From Larkinella rosea (lineage in GTDB: Bacteria; Bacteroidota; Bacteroidia; Cytophagales; Spirosomataceae): a DNA stretch of 64,000 bases. The stretch's first letter is position 1; each line of letters starts with the position of its first letter. The DNA is taken from the NCBI RefSeq assembly GCF_003858635.1, contig NZ_RQJO01000007.1, forward strand, positions 683,941-747,940. The letters run 5' to 3'. Positions 55,928 through 64,000 of this stretch are shown piece after piece. The position numbers were made by a program, and so were the translations under genes. The notes below the pieces were generated by a model. That model saw only the letters and a list, made by a program, of their open reading frames with translations. It did no database searches and was not told the origin of the DNA.

Positions 55928-56790
55928 TTAGTTCGTTCGTGTAAGCATAACTGCACCTGAGAGCAGTAACCTTTGTGCTCTGGTGAATGTCAATTTGTGT
56001 TTAAAAGAAGATGATAATTTCCTTTGCGTAAGAAAAAATTATTTAGAATTTGAAAACTTAATCATCGATTTAGATTTGTGAATTCGATATAGTGAAAATT
56101 TATCATAAAATATAAACTTAGTAATTCTGGGTCGTAATATGTTGCTAGAATTTTTCTTCTTGTACAACGCACATTATTCCGAGACAGCCGACAGGTCCAC
56201 CAAATTAACCTAAGCAGTGGTTGCGAATACTTCAAATTACTAAGTGTTGGATGTCTGCGTTTAAGTGACAATTGATTTAACAAACGTACGGCCAATGTAT
56301 AATGATTGTAAAGAGTTTCTTTTGCGAATATACGACTCATTGTAAACAGTGAGTCTACTTTTCAAATTGAAAAATCAACGAAGTTTTTTCATTATTCACT
56401 TACTCTACCTACCCAGAAGACCTACTCAAAACCAATTATTATTAATCTAGAAGGGTACTTGAAAATGATTATTTACTTAAAAGTGAGTACTGGAAATTAT
56501 CAAAATGAAGTAATTGCCATTGGAATTTGTGATAAATGTGTAAAAACGATGATCCGTTCATTGCACAGCCCCGTAATCTAATTAATCCTTCCATACCTCG
56601 GCGATATGTTTCTGAATTTAACCTAATTTCTGCTTCGGGGTAGGACGGTAAGTAAAAAATGTAAGACTTTTTGGTGAAGGTGAATCGTACTTATGCGAGC
56701 CAATCGTACCGGTACTAGGAGTTCGAGGGAGAATGGCTTTGAAGATTAATTGTCAGGTGAAGCCGTACCTTTCGAGTTTATGACCTATTA
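55928..56790. other. Non-coding gap with repeat copy 2
   Basis: About 860 bases. A minus-strand frame at 56062-56340 has no protein-like features. It holds repeat copy 2 (56454-56513), the word CCAATCGTACCGGTACTAGG near 56700, and the hairpin at 56781-56807. Confidence 0.5.
56454..56513. repeat. Island intergenic repeat, copy 2
   Basis: It shares ACTTGAAAATGATTATTTAC and AAAAGTGAGTA with copy 1 at 52708-52767; the flanks on both sides are also similar, though diverged. Confidence 0.65.
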
Positions 56791-56807
56791 TTATAAATAA
56801 TAGGTCA
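56781..56807 (-). terminator. Hairpin at the 3' end of the PorT-like gene
   Basis: A perfect 12-bp stem (TGACCTATTATT/AATAATAGGTCA) with a 3-base loop overlaps the last codons and stop of the minus-strand gene. No T-run follows. Confidence 0.4.
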
Positions 56808-57453
56808 GATTTAAAGAAAAGACTCGATTATACCATCCCTCACGCCGGTAGTAGGTCGGCACACCCGTCTGCGGATCTGGAGCTGTGAAATTAGCTAATA
56901 TAGGTTTCATTCCATGGAAGTATTTTAAGTCCGCAACCAGATGCCTGCCCAAACGGAACCCAACACCACCTATTAAACCAGCATCTAATTTATTAGTATG
57001 AGCAAACGGAGTTGTACGATCCGGAGCCGAAGCAAAATAAAACTTACTATCAATCAGATAACCGAATTGTCCACCTATGGCTAAAAAAACGCGTTCACTA
57101 CGGGGGCGAAACCGTAGCATAATAGGCATTGCCACATAATCGAAGTTAATAATTTGCGTGTCTTTGATAGTGCCAGTTTGAATCGTGTAAGTGTCTGCGT
57201 TAACCGTTTCTCCTTGCCGAGAGTAGGTGATTTCACCAACTAGAGCCATCGCTTTGTGAAAACGTTTTTCAACCGTTATACCAACCTTATAACGCCACAA
57301 GATATTTTGTAAACCCAGATGGTCTTTTTTAATCAGACCTGCGTTTACTCCTCCTGTCATTCCAAACCGTAGAGTTTTGATTGATTGGGCCTGACAACTA
57401 ACAGACCCAATCAACCAAAATAGAAGATATAAAATAAATGTGTTCCCTTTCAT
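56791..57453 (-). CDS. PorT-family outer-membrane beta-barrel protein
   Basis: A 220-residue protein with a signal peptide (MKGNTFILYLLFWLIGSVSCQA) and a small barrel of PorT/outer-membrane beta-barrel type: TLRFGMTGGVNAGLIKKD, YVAMPIMLRFRP, AIGGQFGYLIDSKFYF, GLIGGVGFRLGRHLVADLKYFHGM and the final VFSLNLTYYL. It lies five bases after the PKD-like gene and is probably co-translated with it. Function unknown; an envelope role is likely. Confidence 0.78.
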   Translation of the reverse strand: MKGNTFILYLLFWLIGSVSCQAQSIKTLRFGMTGGVNAGLIKKDHLGLQNILWRYKVGITVEKRFHKAMALVGEITYSRQGETVNADTYTIQTGTIKDTQIINFDYVAMPIMLRFRPRSERVFLAIGGQFGYLIDSKFYFASAPDRTTPFAHTNKLDAGLIGGVGFRLGRHLVADLKYFHGMKPILANFTAPDPQTGVPTYYRREGWYNRVFSLNLTYYL

Positions 57454-57458
57454 CGTGC

Positions 57459-58673
57459 TTAATTTAAAATGATTCGAATTGGGTCGATTTGATCGGGTTT
57501 ATCAGAACCGTATATGCCTTGGATATAGTAAGTACCTCTGGGAAAAACATGTACATCGATATCAACGCTCAAGCCGGATTTAATAATTTGGTCTGAGTAC
57601 TGGCCTTTCACTTTAACTTCTTTCACTACTTTACTTTTTTCATTTGCTATTCGGAGGACATCTGGTAATTTTTCAGAATTGTATTCGGCATCGAATAAAA
57701 CGGTAATTCGATCAGAAGCTGGGTTATTTGCAACTCGGAACCCAAAACAACTAGTAATGGAAAACGTTCGAGAAGACCCTCCGGTATTACCGCATCCAGA
57801 TTGAGTGACGTCCATCTGTAAGACAAAGCCACCACCAGCAGATCCAGCTCCTACTGTTGCGCTGGAACCAGAAGGAGAAAAATAAGTTACATTACTGCTG
57901 CCGATAGGTATAGACCAGTTGTAACTATACTGAGGTGAAGGGAGATTTGGGTTAGAAACAAAATTATAGTTGGTGCCACTGCACAGAAAAAAACCGGGAT
58001 CAGAACCGCCACTCCGAGTGAAGGTTATGGCACTGCTCCCCGGCGTTCCTACATATAAAGTAACGGCGTCACCCTGAAGATTACTGCAACCTGGAATAAT
58101 GGCATAGACACTGACCGTTCCAAAAGAATTGAATTGAATCGTTACGCTACTACTCGTTGTACTGCTGGCTGTATATGTACTGGACCCATTCACTGTAATA
58201 CCTCCCGTTGTTTGCCAGACAATATTTATGGGCTTTGTACCTTGGAAATTGTAGCTATTCGATACTGAATAAGTGGCTGAATTCCCCGTAGAACACAAGG
58301 CTGGGGAGGCTGTGAAAGAAGGGACAGGTGGCTTTTGTTTAACAAATACATTTATCGGGCCGGGATAACCTGTCCAGGTAACTTGAATTGACCCATCTTG
58401 ATGATTGGAGTCTAAGTTAAGTTGAGCAGTTAGTGAATTTGTGTAACTAAACGAAAAGTTGGATGAAGTCCCCATCGCAATTTCGAGTAAATCTCCATTT
58501 TCATCCTGAATGCCGTCTATGTAAACCGTTACATTACTTTTGCCGCATTCAATATACGCCGTTTGCCCATTGGTGTACCAGGTGCCATCGATATTTACTC
58601 TAGAAGGTTGTGCTATAGCAACTCCTACAGTTACTAATAGCAAGGTTGGAATAAAGTAGAACGTGTTTTTCAT
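57459..58673 (-). CDS. Secreted PKD-like adhesin-type protein
   Basis: A 404-residue exported protein with a signal peptide (MKNTFYFIPTLLLVTVGVAIAQ). It has Ser/Thr/Gly-rich Ig-like segments (SFTASPALCSTGNSATYSVSN, SYNWSIPIGSSNVTYFSPSG) of PKD/SprB-like type, paired cysteines, and a C-terminal sorting-like domain (FRVANNPASDRITVLF). This is the usual pattern of Cytophagales surface proteins. It precedes the PorT-like barrel by five bases, so the two probably make one surface unit. Confidence 0.72.
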   Translation of the reverse strand: MKNTFYFIPTLLLVTVGVAIAQPSRVNIDGTWYTNGQTAYIECGKSNVTVYIDGIQDENGDLLEIAMGTSSNFSFSYTNSLTAQLNLDSNHQDGSIQVTWTGYPGPINVFVKQKPPVPSFTASPALCSTGNSATYSVSNSYNFQGTKPINIVWQTTGGITVNGSSTYTASSTTSSSVTIQFNSFGTVSVYAIIPGCSNLQGDAVTLYVGTPGSSAITFTRSGGSDPGFFLCSGTNYNFVSNPNLPSPQYSYNWSIPIGSSNVTYFSPSGSSATVGAGSAGGGFVLQMDVTQSGCGNTGGSSRTFSITSCFGFRVANNPASDRITVLFDAEYNSEKLPDVLRIANEKSKVVKEVKVKGQYSDQIIKSGLSVDIDVHVFPRGTYYIQGIYGSDKPDQIDPIRIILN

Positions 58674-59047
58674 GATGTGTTGTAATTTTCATGGTCATTT
58701 GCTTAAATAATTTAACTTAGATGAACATAAATTTATATTGAAATAATATTATTTTCAATGTGTTCGCTTATTTTTAATTATCATTTAATACCTAAGAAGT
58801 TGCTCAACTTGCATTTGAGGTTTTTGATGAACAACGCATAATGTCTGCCTTTTTTGATCTTTGAGTTAACATTGTATGACTCCCCAGATTAGAACTTTAC
58901 CTCTTTGCAAGGCGATACCAATACTGATCTTAATAAAAGTCTGTCAAGATTTACTTCCCTTACCCAAAGACGTAGAACATAACCGATCGGCAGGTGAAAC
59001 CTGTGAAGTTGACCAGTGAGTGGAGTAACCGTTCCAAATTATAAAAT
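58674..59047. other. Gap of about 370 bases
   Basis: AT-rich upstream region of divergent units; no clear gene or repeat was seen. Confidence 0.4.
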
Positions 59048-59179
59048 ATGTCTGAGAAGGCTTGGGCGGTTGTAACGACTCCCGGCCACAATTTTGTGTC
59101 TGCCACTACCCCCGGTGGGTCTGTGCGGCATGAATTTCATTCCATCATCTTTTCACATTCAAAACCAAAAGAAAAATGA
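59048..59179 (+). CDS. Possible 43-residue leader-type gene
   Basis: The ORF MSEKAWAVVTTPGHNFVSA... ends at TGA 59177-59179, which overlaps the next gene's ATG as ATGA, the classic coupling arrangement. It contains two similar TTPG steps. Base composition resembles the downstream gene. It may be a real small gene or a leader peptide; no homology is known to me. Confidence 0.35.
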   Translation: MSEKAWAVVTTPGHNFVSATTPGGSVRHEFHSIIFSHSKPKEK

Positions 59180-59769
59180 GTACTCTCTTCACAGTACTGG
59201 GCATCGCTTTTGGCCTGTTCCTACTCAAATTCATTTACGACAACTTTCTAACCGACAACTCCGAACAAGCCTGGCAGAAGCTCAAAGAGCGAGATCCTGA
59301 AGCAGCACGCATGATTGAACAGAATCAGGGATTGAACCTCAAAACTAGTTACCGGATTCGGGAAGACGGTTTGTACCTCTGGGCTTATCAAGGCAATGGG
59401 CCTAATGGTTACATTTCCGGAATCACAATAGGATTGATCTTCAAAAAAGGTTGGGCCTATAAATTCGAGGTTGATTTTGTGGCGTCCTTAAGCCGAGAGG
59501 ACATTCAAGAACTTTTGGAAAATGCTACAGTCTTTGATGCGCATGGGCCTTCGCCAGATGTTTCACCCTTTCAATTAGACGGTAAACAACTTCACCTTCA
59601 TTTTTATCCAGACCCGGAGAAAACCAGTAATTATCTGGAAGCAAAGGGAGAGCTTACTATCAATGGATTACGGCTTGACCTTACTCAGCACTTTATTAAT
59701 TACGTAAAAGCTGATTTCGATAGCCAGACCCTTTTTACCGGTGCCGAATTTGTCTTTCTACCTGCCTGA
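59176..59769 (+). CDS. Island protein of unknown function with N-terminal membrane helix
   Basis: A 197-residue protein starting MSTLFTVLGIAFGLFLLKFIYD (one membrane helix), followed by a soluble alpha/beta part without recognised motifs (for example KTSYRIREDGLYLWAYQG and GFTIGL-like glycine turns). It begins within the stop of the 43-residue frame and lies 53 bases upstream of the Sak4-like ATPase gene, so it may belong to the same phage-type unit. Confidence 0.58.
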   Translation: MSTLFTVLGIAFGLFLLKFIYDNFLTDNSEQAWQKLKERDPEAARMIEQNQGLNLKTSYRIREDGLYLWAYQGNGPNGYISGITIGLIFKKGWAYKFEVDFVASLSREDIQELLENATVFDAHGPSPDVSPFQLDGKQLHLHFYPDPEKTSNYLEAKGELTINGLRLDLTQHFINYVKADFDSQTLFTGAEFVFLPA

Positions 59770-59822
59770 CAAGTATCCTCGATCAGGCTCAGTTTAATTC
59801 AATCACTTAACTCTCATTTTCT

Positions 59823-60680
59823 ATGCATTTACGCTATGCTGAACGCAGACAGGCACGAATACGGGTACTGCTGCAAGGAGCTTCGGGCTCTGGAAAAACC
59901 TATTCATCATTACTGTTGGCTTATGGACTTACGGGAAGCTGGTCGAGCATCGCTATTATCGACACCGAGAATAAGTCGGCTGATCTCTTTGAACATCTGG
60001 GTAAGTATCGTGTACTGATTCTAGAGCCACCGTATACACCTGAGCGTTATATCGAAGCTTTGAAAATGTGCGAGCTGGCAGGGGTGCAGGTGATCATTAT
60101 TGATTCCCTTTCGCACGAGTGGCAATGCCTGCTGGATGAACACGCTGCCATGTCAGGTAACTCGTACACTAATTGGGGCAAGTTAACTCCTCGGCATGAT
60201 TCTCTTGTGAACGCTCTATTGCAAAGTAACTGCCACCTGATTGCCACTGTCAGGGCTAAACAAGATTACGTTTTGGTCGAGAAAAACAACAAGCAGATAC
60301 CTGAAAAAGTAGGCATGAAAGGAATTACTCGTGATGGAATGGATTATGAATTCACGTTGGTCTTTGAGTTGGATAATCGTCATTATGCCAGAGCCACCAA
60401 AGATCGAACAGGTCTTTTTACCGACAAGCCTGATTTCTCCATTTCACCGAAGACTGGTCAGCAGATTCTTCGTTGGTGCCAAGAAGGAACAACTCAAGAA
60501 CAGGTAGAAGCGATGATTAAAACGGCAAAGGATACAATCCGACTAAAGGATTTGTACGATTTATATCCGGAATTCCGGGAGGCTTTAATGCCCTTATTTA
60601 CTGAACGCAAAAACGAACTTCAATTACTCTCATTACCCAAACACCCCAAATATTATGGTAACTCAAATCATGCCGCTTGA
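59823..60680 (+). CDS. Phage-type P-loop ATPase (Sak4-like)
   Basis: A 285-residue RecA-like ATPase. Walker A GASGSGKT is at residues 19-26 and Walker B VIIIDSLSHEW (Asp94) follows; RAKQDYVLVEKNNKQIPEKVG and the late YEFTLVFELDNRHYARATKDRTG are typical of the AAA_24 phage family. Related Sak4 proteins anneal or pair single-stranded DNA in phage recombination. Its 3' end overlaps the DUF3871 gene by 26 bases, showing a coupled pair. A strong terminator follows the pair. Confidence 0.82.
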   Translation: MHLRYAERRQARIRVLLQGASGSGKTYSSLLLAYGLTGSWSSIAIIDTENKSADLFEHLGKYRVLILEPPYTPERYIEALKMCELAGVQVIIIDSLSHEWQCLLDEHAAMSGNSYTNWGKLTPRHDSLVNALLQSNCHLIATVRAKQDYVLVEKNNKQIPEKVGMKGITRDGMDYEFTLVFELDNRHYARATKDRTGLFTDKPDFSISPKTGQQILRWCQEGTTQEQVEAMIKTAKDTIRLKDLYDLYPEFREALMPLFTERKNELQLLSLPKHPKYYGNSNHAA

Positions 60681-61644
60681 AGAAAGCTACGAAGCCGTTG
60701 TTATTGAACCAAGCCCTTCATCTGAGAGGGCTTTTTTATTGGCTAATACTTTGCCCTCTACCTTGAGGGAAATGCAGGAGAAGCACATTATCCCTGTTTA
60801 CAGTAAGGACAACGAACCATTGATTTCCCACAGTGATTTCATCGAGTCGGCCCTGGAAACTGTCGAGCGATTGTTCCCTCACGAAAGTATCCTGGAACCA
60901 TCAATTCGGGTATCACATCCGATCAAAGGCCGTATACCATCGGCACGTAACAAACCAGCGAAAGACCTGGAGGAATGGGAGAGGACGTTGTATTATGAAC
61001 GAGCTGCCTTCGTGATTGAAATACCATCAATACAAGAAATGGTAGGCGACAATCAACTTTCTTTAACTATTGGTGGAGTCAAGGCGTACAACCACGATAG
61101 CTTGCACCAGAAAAAAGGTGTTGATGAGCATTTCAAAGTCTTTATAGGCTTTCAAAATCTGGTTTGTACCAACCTCTGCGTTTCGACAGATGGTTACTTG
61201 GCTGACTTACGAGTGAAGTCGGTGGCTCAACTAATTACGGCAATTGAAGACTTGATTCGTCGGTATCAGCTTAACAAGCACTTGTCGCTAATGAGGCAAT
61301 TGACGGAATATTACCTGACCGAGCAACAGTTCGCCCAGTTAATTGGCCGATGTCGTTTGTACAATTTCCTTCCACAAGCACAAAAGCGGGAGATTGCCCC
61401 GCTTCTGATAACTGATCAGCAGATCAGTATGATAGCCAGAGATTACTACCGGGATCATTCGTTTTGCCGTGAAGATGATGGACGGATCAGTTTATGGAAG
61501 CTCTACAATCTTTTCACAGGTGCATTAAAGAGCAGTTACATTGATACATTTCTAGATAGGAATGTAAATTCACTTGATTTTACAGAGGGTATTTTGCAGA
61601 CATTGCAAGGTTTGCACACTTCAGAAGGATGGTTTCTAGAATAG
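60655..61644 (+). CDS. DUF3871-family protein
   Basis: A 329-residue soluble protein of the Bacteroidota phage/plasmid family DUF3871. Recognisable blocks are HPIKGRIPSARNKPAKDLEEWERTLYYERAAF, LTIGGVKAYNHDSLHQKKG, KVFIGFQNLVCTNLCVSTDG and ISMIARDYYRDHSF. The function is unknown; family genes sit near recombination and replication genes, as here beside the Sak4-like ATPase. Met6 at 60670 is an alternative start that would shorten the overlap with the ATPase gene to 11 bases. Confidence 0.8.
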   Translation: MVTQIMPLEESYEAVVIEPSPSSERAFLLANTLPSTLREMQEKHIIPVYSKDNEPLISHSDFIESALETVERLFPHESILEPSIRVSHPIKGRIPSARNKPAKDLEEWERTLYYERAAFVIEIPSIQEMVGDNQLSLTIGGVKAYNHDSLHQKKGVDEHFKVFIGFQNLVCTNLCVSTDGYLADLRVKSVAQLITAIEDLIRRYQLNKHLSLMRQLTEYYLTEQQFAQLIGRCRLYNFLPQAQKREIAPLLITDQQISMIARDYYRDHSFCREDDGRISLWKLYNLFTGALKSSYIDTFLDRNVNSLDFTEGILQTLQGLHTSEGWFLE

Positions 61645-61689
61645 AAGAAAGCAAGGATTATTAGATTCAGTCTACTTCAAGTAGAAACA

Positions 61690-61736
61690 GGTAGTATTGA
61701 TTAAACTTTTTAGGGTTTAATCAATACTACCATTTT
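61690..61736 (+). terminator. Terminator of the Sak4-like/DUF3871 unit
   Basis: A perfect 16-bp stem (GGTAGTATTGATTAAA/TTTAATCAATACTACC), 10-base loop, followed by ATTTTT. Confidence 0.85.
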
Positions 61737-61901
61737 TATCCCCTGTTACATACCAGAAGCGAACATCTTATTAAAATTAAGTAATGAACAGATATTTATA
61801 TTTTAAAATTGTATGAATATAATAAGTGTACATATAATTATTTTAGTTATATTCACAGGTGAAATTATTGTAGTTCATAAATATTTAAAAATCCTTTCAA
61901 A

Positions 61902-63827
61902 ATGGCTTGGATATTAATGCAATTGAAAGATCTACTATATAAAATAGTTACTTCAGAAGAATTTAAAGCATTACTTAGATTCTTTATTAAGAATAGAAGA
62001 CGCCTTACTTTACTAGTGGTTATGTTTTTATTACTGTTGTTTATTATTTTCTATAATTTTTATTCAATATCTAAAAGATATGAAATAACATTACAAAAAA
62101 CGCTTAAGACACTCAGCTCTGAAAACTATAGTAGAGGATTTGAGGCTTATATATTGTCAAATGTAAGTGGTATACAAAATATACTTGAGGCTGGTCAATC
62201 AAAAGCATATAAGGATAATTTTATTAAAATCAAGGATGAGCTATCTAAAAATAAATACCTTAATAATACAGACCTTCATCTAAAAACAGCAAGTACAAAC
62301 TCAACGAATAATGAAATAATAACTGATAATTATAAGGGTTTTTTATTTTTACCAAAGGGTCTATTAAAGGCTCCGAGTAATCAGGAAAAATTTAATAAAT
62401 TGCCTATAGCCGATCTAGCTCCAAATACATTAAATAAAATTTTAGATAATATATTAAAAAGAGAAAATAACTTAAGAGAAGAAGTTTTTTATACTCAAAA
62501 AATTGCAGATGTACTTCATAATTTTTCAATAAATGGTTTAATAGAACAAACAAGTCTGAAAGTTAATGATATTGTATTAATGCCATCACAAGTTTATTTT
62601 ATAACTCAAAACGGTTTAAATAGAATATTTAAGAATGGAGAAAAAAATCTTGAAGCGTATTATGCAAGACAGTTCCCGGCTACAATATATTTCCCATCAA
62701 GGCCATATTACGAATCAACATTTGAGAAAAACAAATTTAGTGGGCTAATAGATATGGCTAACTCGGCTAGTCAAATACCCATAAAAGATTTCTTTAATAT
62801 TACGGGGCCGTATTTAGATTTAGGTGGAAATGGCATTGTTTATACGTTGTCTAGAGGCATAATATTAGAAAATGGAACTAGAGGGGTAATATGTTTTGAT
62901 TTTCGATTAAATGACTCTAAATTGAAAGCTGTTTGTTTAGAAGCGTTTAAAAACTTAAATGCAGACCCATTTATTGCTACAATGAGTATGAATAATGGGT
63001 CTAAAAATACAGAATTGAAAATTGTTGAACAATCCAGCTTTTCATTTAGTAAAATTATTCCTCAAATTAAAAGCTTTTTCACGAAAGATTCAACTGGTGA
63101 GATTAACAGTAGTATAATCGATGACCTAAATATAATAATAAGTACACCAAAGGGTAGAACTCAGATTCTTGGCGGAATAAGTGTTTTAGAAAAAGGTGAT
63201 GAATTGGTAGTCACAATACCAATTTCAGGTATTTCGTATATAAACGATTCTCCAATAGGACAATTAATGGTTGCTCGAGTAAATTTAAATAGTTTAGATA
63301 AAACAACTAATTTTTTGGTTATTATTGGATTAGTTTTATTTTTCGTCGTTATTTCTTTAATGTTATATGCTTGGTCAGATGATTTAAGAAGAAAGCATGC
63401 ATATCAAAAAGCATTTGCACGTGTAGATGAAGTTATGAAATTTTCACCAGTTGCATATGCTAGACTAGACGATCAGGATAGAATTTTGCATATTAGTTTA
63501 GCATTTTGTGAGTTATTAGGGTATTATCATAACGGCAGCTTAGACCATGTTATAAGGAGTAAAACATTTTCATCCTTATGCACCAAGGAGTCTAAGGAGG
63601 CTTATGCAATCGTACAAAAGAATAGAGAACTTGGTCTTAAAGTTGAACCATATGATTTAACAATGGTAAAAAAAGATGGTACGAAAATAGAAGTTAAAGT
63701 AATTAGTGCTACTGTTCCTTCAGATACACATGGGAAGTTTCCTGAGACATTTGGAATAGCTATTTTAAGAGATGATCCAAAACAAAATGAATATTTAAAT
63801 TATTTAGATATTCTTGACAGTATATGA
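61902..63827 (+). CDS. Membrane-bound PAS sensor without an output domain
   Basis: A 641-residue protein: membrane helix at about residues 34-52 (LTLLVVMFLLLLFIIFYNF), a large extracytoplasmic sensor domain (about 55-465, no known fold seen), a second helix near 470-490 (FLVIIGLVLFFVVISLMLYAW), then one PAS domain (FSPVAYARLDDQDRILHISLAFCELLGYY...) to the end. There is no histidine kinase, GGDEF or chemotaxis domain. It may signal through a partner, or the output domain may have been lost. It is the last gene in the window and very AT-rich. Confidence 0.68.
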   Translation: MAWILMQLKDLLYKIVTSEEFKALLRFFIKNRRRLTLLVVMFLLLLFIIFYNFYSISKRYEITLQKTLKTLSSENYSRGFEAYILSNVSGIQNILEAGQSKAYKDNFIKIKDELSKNKYLNNTDLHLKTASTNSTNNEIITDNYKGFLFLPKGLLKAPSNQEKFNKLPIADLAPNTLNKILDNILKRENNLREEVFYTQKIADVLHNFSINGLIEQTSLKVNDIVLMPSQVYFITQNGLNRIFKNGEKNLEAYYARQFPATIYFPSRPYYESTFEKNKFSGLIDMANSASQIPIKDFFNITGPYLDLGGNGIVYTLSRGIILENGTRGVICFDFRLNDSKLKAVCLEAFKNLNADPFIATMSMNNGSKNTELKIVEQSSFSFSKIIPQIKSFFTKDSTGEINSSIIDDLNIIISTPKGRTQILGGISVLEKGDELVVTIPISGISYINDSPIGQLMVARVNLNSLDKTTNFLVIIGLVLFFVVISLMLYAWSDDLRRKHAYQKAFARVDEVMKFSPVAYARLDDQDRILHISLAFCELLGYYHNGSLDHVIRSKTFSSLCTKESKEAYAIVQKNRELGLKVEPYDLTMVKKDGTKIEVKVISATVPSDTHGKFPETFGIAILRDDPKQNEYLNYLDILDSI

Positions 63828-64000
63828 TCTCGTATATTAATTGTCGCTAGACTTCTGATTTTTGTTAATTCAAAACAAATTAAAAAATGACCCTCATAAA
63901 AATAATTTACAGGTTCATTAGCCAAAAATATAAAGGAATAGTCTTTTATAATTGATTGAGCTTATCATATCATAAATAATTGGCTTGCACACCTCGATTT
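63828..64000. other. Non-coding window end
   Basis: AT-rich, with no gene seen; the next gene would begin beyond the window. Confidence 0.4.

Larger units (their letters stand above)
38341..64000. mobile_element. Putative tRNA-Leu-adjacent genomic island (right end outside window)
   Basis: Downstream of the tRNA the base composition becomes clearly AT-rich, gene density drops and the genes are accessory: excisionase-like HTH, DUF3987, polymerase-like protein, an IS element, a broken serine recombinase, Sak4-like ATPase and DUF3871. No intact integrase and no second copy of the tRNA 3' end was seen inside the window, so the second boundary is unknown. It could be one element or several neighbouring insertions. 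Confidence 0.55.

Noticed and set aside
56062-56340. 92-codon minus-strand frame in a noncoding gap
   Set aside because: No recognisable motif, odd composition and no supporting context; it is inside a gap with diverged repeats.
38341-64000. CRISPR array or cas genes in the island
   Set aside because: No regularly spaced repeats and no Cas-like proteins were seen; the repeats present are few and irregular.

Overview
The window looks like a chromosome segment from a Bacteroidota member of the Cytophagales, most like the Spirosoma/Larkinella group. The evidence is the TAnnTTTG-type promoters, few Shine-Dalgarno sequences, two-FtsX-domain MacB-like permeases, type IX secretion C-termini, PVC-type cytochrome/dehydrogenase proteins, and CE15 and SGNH enzymes. 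The genus is inferred from overall gene style; no marker gene here proves it.

Positions 1 to about 38,300 are GC-rich core-type sequence with densely packed housekeeping and catabolic genes. In order they are: the 3' part of a heme-binding PVC-type dehydrogenase, an FG-GAP protein, a MacB-like permease, a CocE-type hydrolase, a lipoprotein, Dps, YihY, small hypotheticals including a DUF6169-like gene, glnS, a bifunctional nuclease with a UVR tail, the etfB-etfA pair, a TPR protein, a sugar epimerase-like protein, an old yellow enzyme, a Crp/Fnr regulator, a beta-barrel protein, a lipoprotein, an alpha-glucan phosphorylase-like protein, a metzincin-like protein, a Uma2 nuclease, purine nucleoside phosphorylase, an HI0933-type flavoprotein, a NUC1 nuclease, an AraC-type regulator, a CE15 esterase, two envelope proteins, an MGT glycosyltransferase, a cupin, an 'asparagine synthetase B'-like secreted protein and a second MacB-like permease. 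Many gaps here carry long, near-perfect inverted repeats.

A tRNA-Leu(CAA) gene at 38253-38336 with its own promoter and terminator marks a sharp switch. From there to the window end the DNA is AT-rich, gene-sparse and full of accessory or mobile genes, consistent with a genomic island whose far end lies outside the window. Its proximal part is a candidate replication module: an excisionase-like HTH protein, a DUF3987 P-loop protein, and a 507-residue protein carrying what look like motifs A, B and C of a single-subunit (PolA/T7 RNA polymerase-like) polymerase. I consider the last the most interesting protein in the window. An IS481-like element with a nonsense-mutated transposase abuts its stop codon. 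Beyond it come an HTH/Cys-rich regulator with operator-like palindromes, a NUC1 lipoprotein, two unknown genes, a 1131-residue T9SS-secreted FG-GAP protein, a decayed serine recombinase, an SGNH hydrolase gene split by a TAG codon, a small membrane protein, a secreted PKD-like protein with a PorT-like barrel, a phage-type pair (Sak4-like ATPase plus DUF3871) and a membrane-bound PAS protein without an output domain.

The island therefore combines DNA-processing genes (HTH, DUF3987, polymerase-like, Sak4-like, DUF3871) with cell-surface and secreted cargo. Recombination genes visible in the window are broken. Several in-frame TAG codons interrupt its genes, and diverged noncoding repeats recur between its cargo genes.
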